From assembly GCF_009729555.1 (NCBI RefSeq), contig NZ_WODC01000001.1:434001-498000 (forward strand): a stretch of 64,000 bases of DNA. The letters are read 5' to 3'. The notes under the pieces are model-generated. The model saw only the letters and a program-made list of their open reading frames with translations. It was not told where the DNA came from and did no database searches. This document shows positions 61,502 to 64,000 of this stretch, piece by piece (positions within the stretch are counted from its first letter, which is position 1; every line of letters begins with the position of its first letter). Position numbers and translations under genes: made by a program. The DNA comes from Pseudodesulfovibrio alkaliphilus. GTDB lineage: Bacteria > Desulfobacterota > Desulfovibrionia > Desulfovibrionales > Desulfovibrionaceae.

Positions 61502-61930
61502 ATGAAGACATATAGCCCCAAGCCGGAAGACGCGAACCGCGAATGGTACGTGGTCGACGCCACGGACAAGATCCTTGGCCGTCTGGCCACCGAGATCACC
61601 AATCGCCTGCGCGGAAAGCACAAGCCCGAGTTCGCCCCCCACATGGACATGGGCGACTTCATTGTCGTGGTCAACGCCGACAAAATCCGGGTCACCGGCC
61701 AGAAGCTCGACAAGAAAATGTATTACAAGCATTCCAACCATCCCGGCGGGCTCAAGGAAAAGACCCTGCGCGAGATGCTGGACAAAAAGCCCGAAAACGT
61801 CATCACCGCCGCGGTCAAGGGCATGCTGCCCAAGAACCGGCTGGCCGCCCAGCTGCTCAAGAAGCTGAAGGTCTACGCAGGTCCCGAGCATCCGCACGCG
61901 GCCCAGGCTCCCAAAACTCTGGATTTCTAA
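61502..61930 (+). CDS. rplM: Ribosomal protein L13 (uL13)
   Basis: A 142-residue 50S subunit protein. [18 protein letters not shown] near the N terminus and [21 protein letters not shown] are diagnostic. A strong AAGGAG site precedes the ATG. It is followed after 12 bases by rpsI, the conserved pair. Confidence 0.97.
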   Translation: MKTYSPKPEDANREWYVVDATDKILGRLATEITNRLRGKHKPEFAPHMDMGDFIVVVNADKIRVTGQKLDKKMYYKHSNHPGGLKEKTLREMLDKKPENVITAAVKGMLPKNRLAAQLLKKLKVYAGPEHPHAAQAPKTLDF

Positions 61931-61942
61931 TCGGGGATAATC

Positions 61943-62332
61943 ATGAGCGATTTCACATACAGCACCGGCAAGAGAAAGAACGCCATCTCCCGCACCCGCA
62001 TCTACGCCGGGACCGGGCAGATCACCGTTAACGGCCGTCCCTTCGAGGACTACTTTCCCCGCAAGACCCTGCAGATGATCGTCCAGCAGCCGCTCAAGCT
62101 CGTGCGTATGCTCGACAAGTACGACATCAAGGCAAACTGCTCCGGCGGCGGCGTCACCGGCCAGGCCGAAGCCCTGCGCCACGGCATCTCCCGCGCCCTG
62201 TGCGAGATCAACCCAGAGCTTCGCTCCGTGCTCAAGCCCGCCGGTCTGCTGACCCGCGACGCCCGCAAGAAGGAGCGCAAGAAGTACGGTCTGCGTAGCG
62301 CCCGCGCCAGCTTCCAGTACTCCAAGCGTTAA
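61943..62332 (+). CDS. rpsI: Ribosomal protein S9 (uS9)
   Basis: A 129-residue 30S protein with [13 protein letters not shown] at the N terminus, [15 protein letters not shown] in the middle and the C-terminal [11 protein letters not shown] tail that reaches the decoding site. It forms an operon with rplM and is followed by a terminator. Confidence 0.97.
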   Translation: MSDFTYSTGKRKNAISRTRIYAGTGQITVNGRPFEDYFPRKTLQMIVQQPLKLVRMLDKYDIKANCSGGGVTGQAEALRHGISRALCEINPELRSVLKPAGLLTRDARKKERKKYGLRSARASFQYSKR

Positions 62333-62362
62333 GCCGCCTGCCAGGATTATCCGGTTCATTCG

Positions 62363-62394
62363 GGCCGACACCGCGTCGCGGTGTCGGCCTTTCT
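62363..62394 (+). terminator. Rho-independent terminator after rpsI
   Basis: An 11-base stem, GGCCGACACCG paired with CGGTGTCGGCC, with a five-base loop and TTTCT after it. Confidence 0.85.
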
Positions 62395-62492
62395 CGCGCA
62401 ATCCGACCTGCCAGGGACAGGCCGGGGCAACCAGCGGCCCGCCACCCATTCACTCCTTGCCCTGCCTCGACCTTTTCCCGTATACCCTTGGC

Positions 62493-63755
62493 ATGGCTTC
62501 CAAGAACAAACCCCAGCCCCACATGCTCTTCGCCACCCCCGAGGGCGAGATATACGACCACCCCGAACTGCTCATGCTCTGCCGCCGGGGCAACGAGTTC
62601 GGCCTGCCCCGGCCCGATGAAATCACGCCTCTGCCCGAGGAATCCGAATTCTTCATGCTCCCCGGCCGCCATGCCATGGGCTACGACCCGGAAAGCGGAC
62701 AAACCGAGGTCATGGAGGAGCTGGCCGTGGCCGCCTTCGCCTGCCCCGGGAACACGGTCACAGGCATCAGCGCCTACGAAACCGACGAGGGCGCCCCTCT
62801 GCTGCCCCTGCTCTCCTACGCTGCCATAGGTTACGCCAACGGCAGGTTCTGGGTCTGCGCCAAACAGGTGGACGAGGACAAGCGCCAGGTCTTTTCCCAC
62901 ATCCCGCCGGACCGCATTGAGGCGGGTGCGCACACGCTGATCAACGAGATGCCCGGCAACCGTCTCGTCAACCATCTTGCCGGATGCGCCCTGACCAGCG
63001 GTTGTCCGGCAGCAAAAAACCTGGCTCTGGGCCGGTTCGAATGTCCCCTGCCCACCTCGCGCACCTGCAATGCCCGGTGCGTGGGCTGCATCTCGCATCA
63101 ACCCGAAGACTCAGGCTTTCCCTCCCCCCAGTGCCGTATAGCCTTCACCCCCACCGTGGAGGAAATCGTCCAGATCATGCGCCGCCATGAATCACGCGAG
63201 CGCAGGCCCATCTTCTCTTTCGGCCAGGGCTGCGAGGGCGAACCGCTGCTGGAGGCGGAGCTCATCTGCGAAGCGGTCAGGGCTTATCGGGCCGACGGTG
63301 GAACCGGCACGGTCAACGTCAACACCAACGCTTCCAGGCCCCAGGTCATGCCCGCCCTCAAGGTGGCCGGCGTCAACGCCATCCGGGTCAGCCTCAACTC
63401 GGCCCGCCCCGGCCCCTACGAAGCTTACTACCGGCCCGCGGGCTACACTTTCGATGATGTGCGCGAGGCCATGATCAAGGCCCACGAGGTGGGGCTCTTT
63501 GTCTCCCTGAACCTGCTTTTCTTCCCGGGCGTCACCGATACCGAGGAGGAACTGGAGGCGCTCATCGAGCTTGGCGAGACCAGCCGGTTCGACTTTGTCC
63601 AACTGCGTAATCTCAACCTCGACCCCGAGCTTTACCTGCGCCTCATCGCTCCTTTCGGCCACTCCCCCTGTATGGGCTTCATCAACTTCCGCAAGCGGCT
63701 CAAAAAGGGGCTGCCGTGGATCAACTACGGGTATTTCAACCCGTATCTCCCCTGA
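62493..63755 (+). CDS. Radical SAM protein of unknown function
   Basis: A 420-residue protein. A roughly 190-residue N-terminal part has no recognised fold. The radical SAM core begins with CNARCVGC (CxxxCxxC) and has FGQGCEGEPLLE in the position of the SAM-binding GGEP motif. Two further cysteines lie upstream (CALTSGC) and one near PQCR. The core resembles NifB/MoaA-type enzymes, but no partner gene gives a function. The ATG at 62493 has no clear ribosome site; a start a few codons upstream (TTG at 62457) is possible. Confidence 0.75.
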   Translation: MASKNKPQPHMLFATPEGEIYDHPELLMLCRRGNEFGLPRPDEITPLPEESEFFMLPGRHAMGYDPESGQTEVMEELAVAAFACPGNTVTGISAYETDEGAPLLPLLSYAAIGYANGRFWVCAKQVDEDKRQVFSHIPPDRIEAGAHTLINEMPGNRLVNHLAGCALTSGCPAAKNLALGRFECPLPTSRTCNARCVGCISHQPEDSGFPSPQCRIAFTPTVEEIVQIMRRHESRERRPIFSFGQGCEGEPLLEAELICEAVRAYRADGGTGTVNVNTNASRPQVMPALKVAGVNAIRVSLNSARPGPYEAYYRPAGYTFDDVREAMIKAHEVGLFVSLNLLFFPGVTDTEEELEALIELGETSRFDFVQLRNLNLDPELYLRLIAPFGHSPCMGFINFRKRLKKGLPWINYGYFNPYLP

Positions 63756-63768
63756 GCCGGAGCCAGCC

Positions 63769-64000
63769 ATGTCGGTGATCATCAGAAAGAGCCTGCTGGA
63801 ACTCGTCTTCTCAGGCGCTTTCATGAAGCGCTGGAACGACAAGCTGCGGCCCATGGAGCTGGTGGAGGTGGACAAACAGGCCCACAAGATGATCGTGGCC
63901 TGGCTCCTGTTCCTGCTCAACTCCAAGTCCATGGATGTGGCCCGCAAGCGGGCCCTTGGCGAGTCCATCATCGAGGGGGGCATTTTCGACTATCTCTACC
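63769..64000 (+). CDS. Partial gene, HD-domain-like protein, cut by the window end
   Basis: About 77 residues are visible, beginning MSVIIRKSLLELVFSGAFMKRWND. The segment VDKQAHKMIVAWLL recalls YfbR/HD-type nucleotidases or phosphohydrolases, where the histidine is a metal ligand, but the rest of the domain is missing. GCCGGAG precedes the ATG by nine bases. It starts 13 bases after the radical SAM gene. Confidence 0.55.
   Translation, partial: MSVIIRKSLLELVFSGAFMKRWNDKLRPMELVEVDKQAHKMIVAWLLFLLNSKSMDVARKRALGESIIEGGIFDYLY

Overview
The window is a GC-rich, densely coded bacterial chromosome segment, and its composition points to the Desulfovibrionaceae (Desulfovibrio/Pseudodesulfovibrio-like deltaproteobacteria). 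The reasons are an archaeal-type glycogen cluster with a giant fused synthase/phosphorylase, many sigma-54 and cyclic-di-GMP regulators, BMP-type ABC transport, and short dispersed inverted-repeat elements. The taxonomic placement is an inference. No rRNA, tRNA or CRISPR array was found.

Layout. 0-5.4 kb: end of a BMP/nucleoside-type ABC importer, then hydroxypyruvate/glyoxylate reductase and glycerate kinase. 5.4-7.2 kb: VanX-like dipeptidase and a PHP-domain protein. 7.4-15.6 kb: a membrane PAS-GGDEF diguanylate cyclase, and a four-gene operon on the minus strand made of one histidine kinase and three response regulators (two with degenerate HD-GYP domains, one HDOD). 15.9-20.6 kb: sigma-54 activator 1 and the cluster it probably controls (small OB-like protein, GNAT, acidic small protein, SET-domain protein, possibly an acyltransferase). 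20.8-21.7 kb: YitT-family membrane protein. 22.0-30.7 kb: glycogen operon (debranching enzyme, GT4, GH57, GT3-GT35 fusion). 30.9-38.9 kb: sigma-54 activator 2 and its cluster (two small OB-like proteins, lysine 2,3-aminomutase, two D-Ala-D-Ala-ligase-like ATP-grasp enzymes, GNAT, GNAT-HDAC fusion). 39.0-45.7 kb, minus strand: histidine phosphatase, small membrane protein, HAD-GH65 fusion, trehalose-phosphatase-like HAD, DUF4139 protein. 46-64 kb: receiver-GGDEF protein lacking its phospho-acceptor Asp, small zinc-ribbon protein, CI/S24 repressor, RNase R, LpxK, Bax-inhibitor-1 protein, a GAF histidine kinase, YccF, Ca/Na exchanger, PP-loop ATPase, then recA, alaS, rplM-rpsI, a radical SAM protein and a partial gene.

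Main observation. The clusters at 15.9-19.5 kb and 30.9-38.9 kb are paralogous modules. Each begins with a closely related NtrC-type activator whose receiver lacks the conserved lysine and acidic pair. Each activator is followed by the same operator (GGAACYCGCAGTTCCCTTT) placed 57-58 bases before a sigma-54 -24/-12 promoter, and then by a paralogous small OB-like protein and a GNAT. Cluster 2 carries a complete lysine 2,3-aminomutase with all known catalytic residues in register, two consecutive ATP-grasp ligases and a GNAT-HDAC fusion. This looks like an inducible pathway that makes, acetylates and deacetylates a beta-lysine-containing amide. Cluster 1 adds a SET methyltransferase-like protein. 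The product is unknown. The glycogen and trehalose/kojibiose-type genes on either side make a compatible-solute or stress-metabolite role plausible but unproven.
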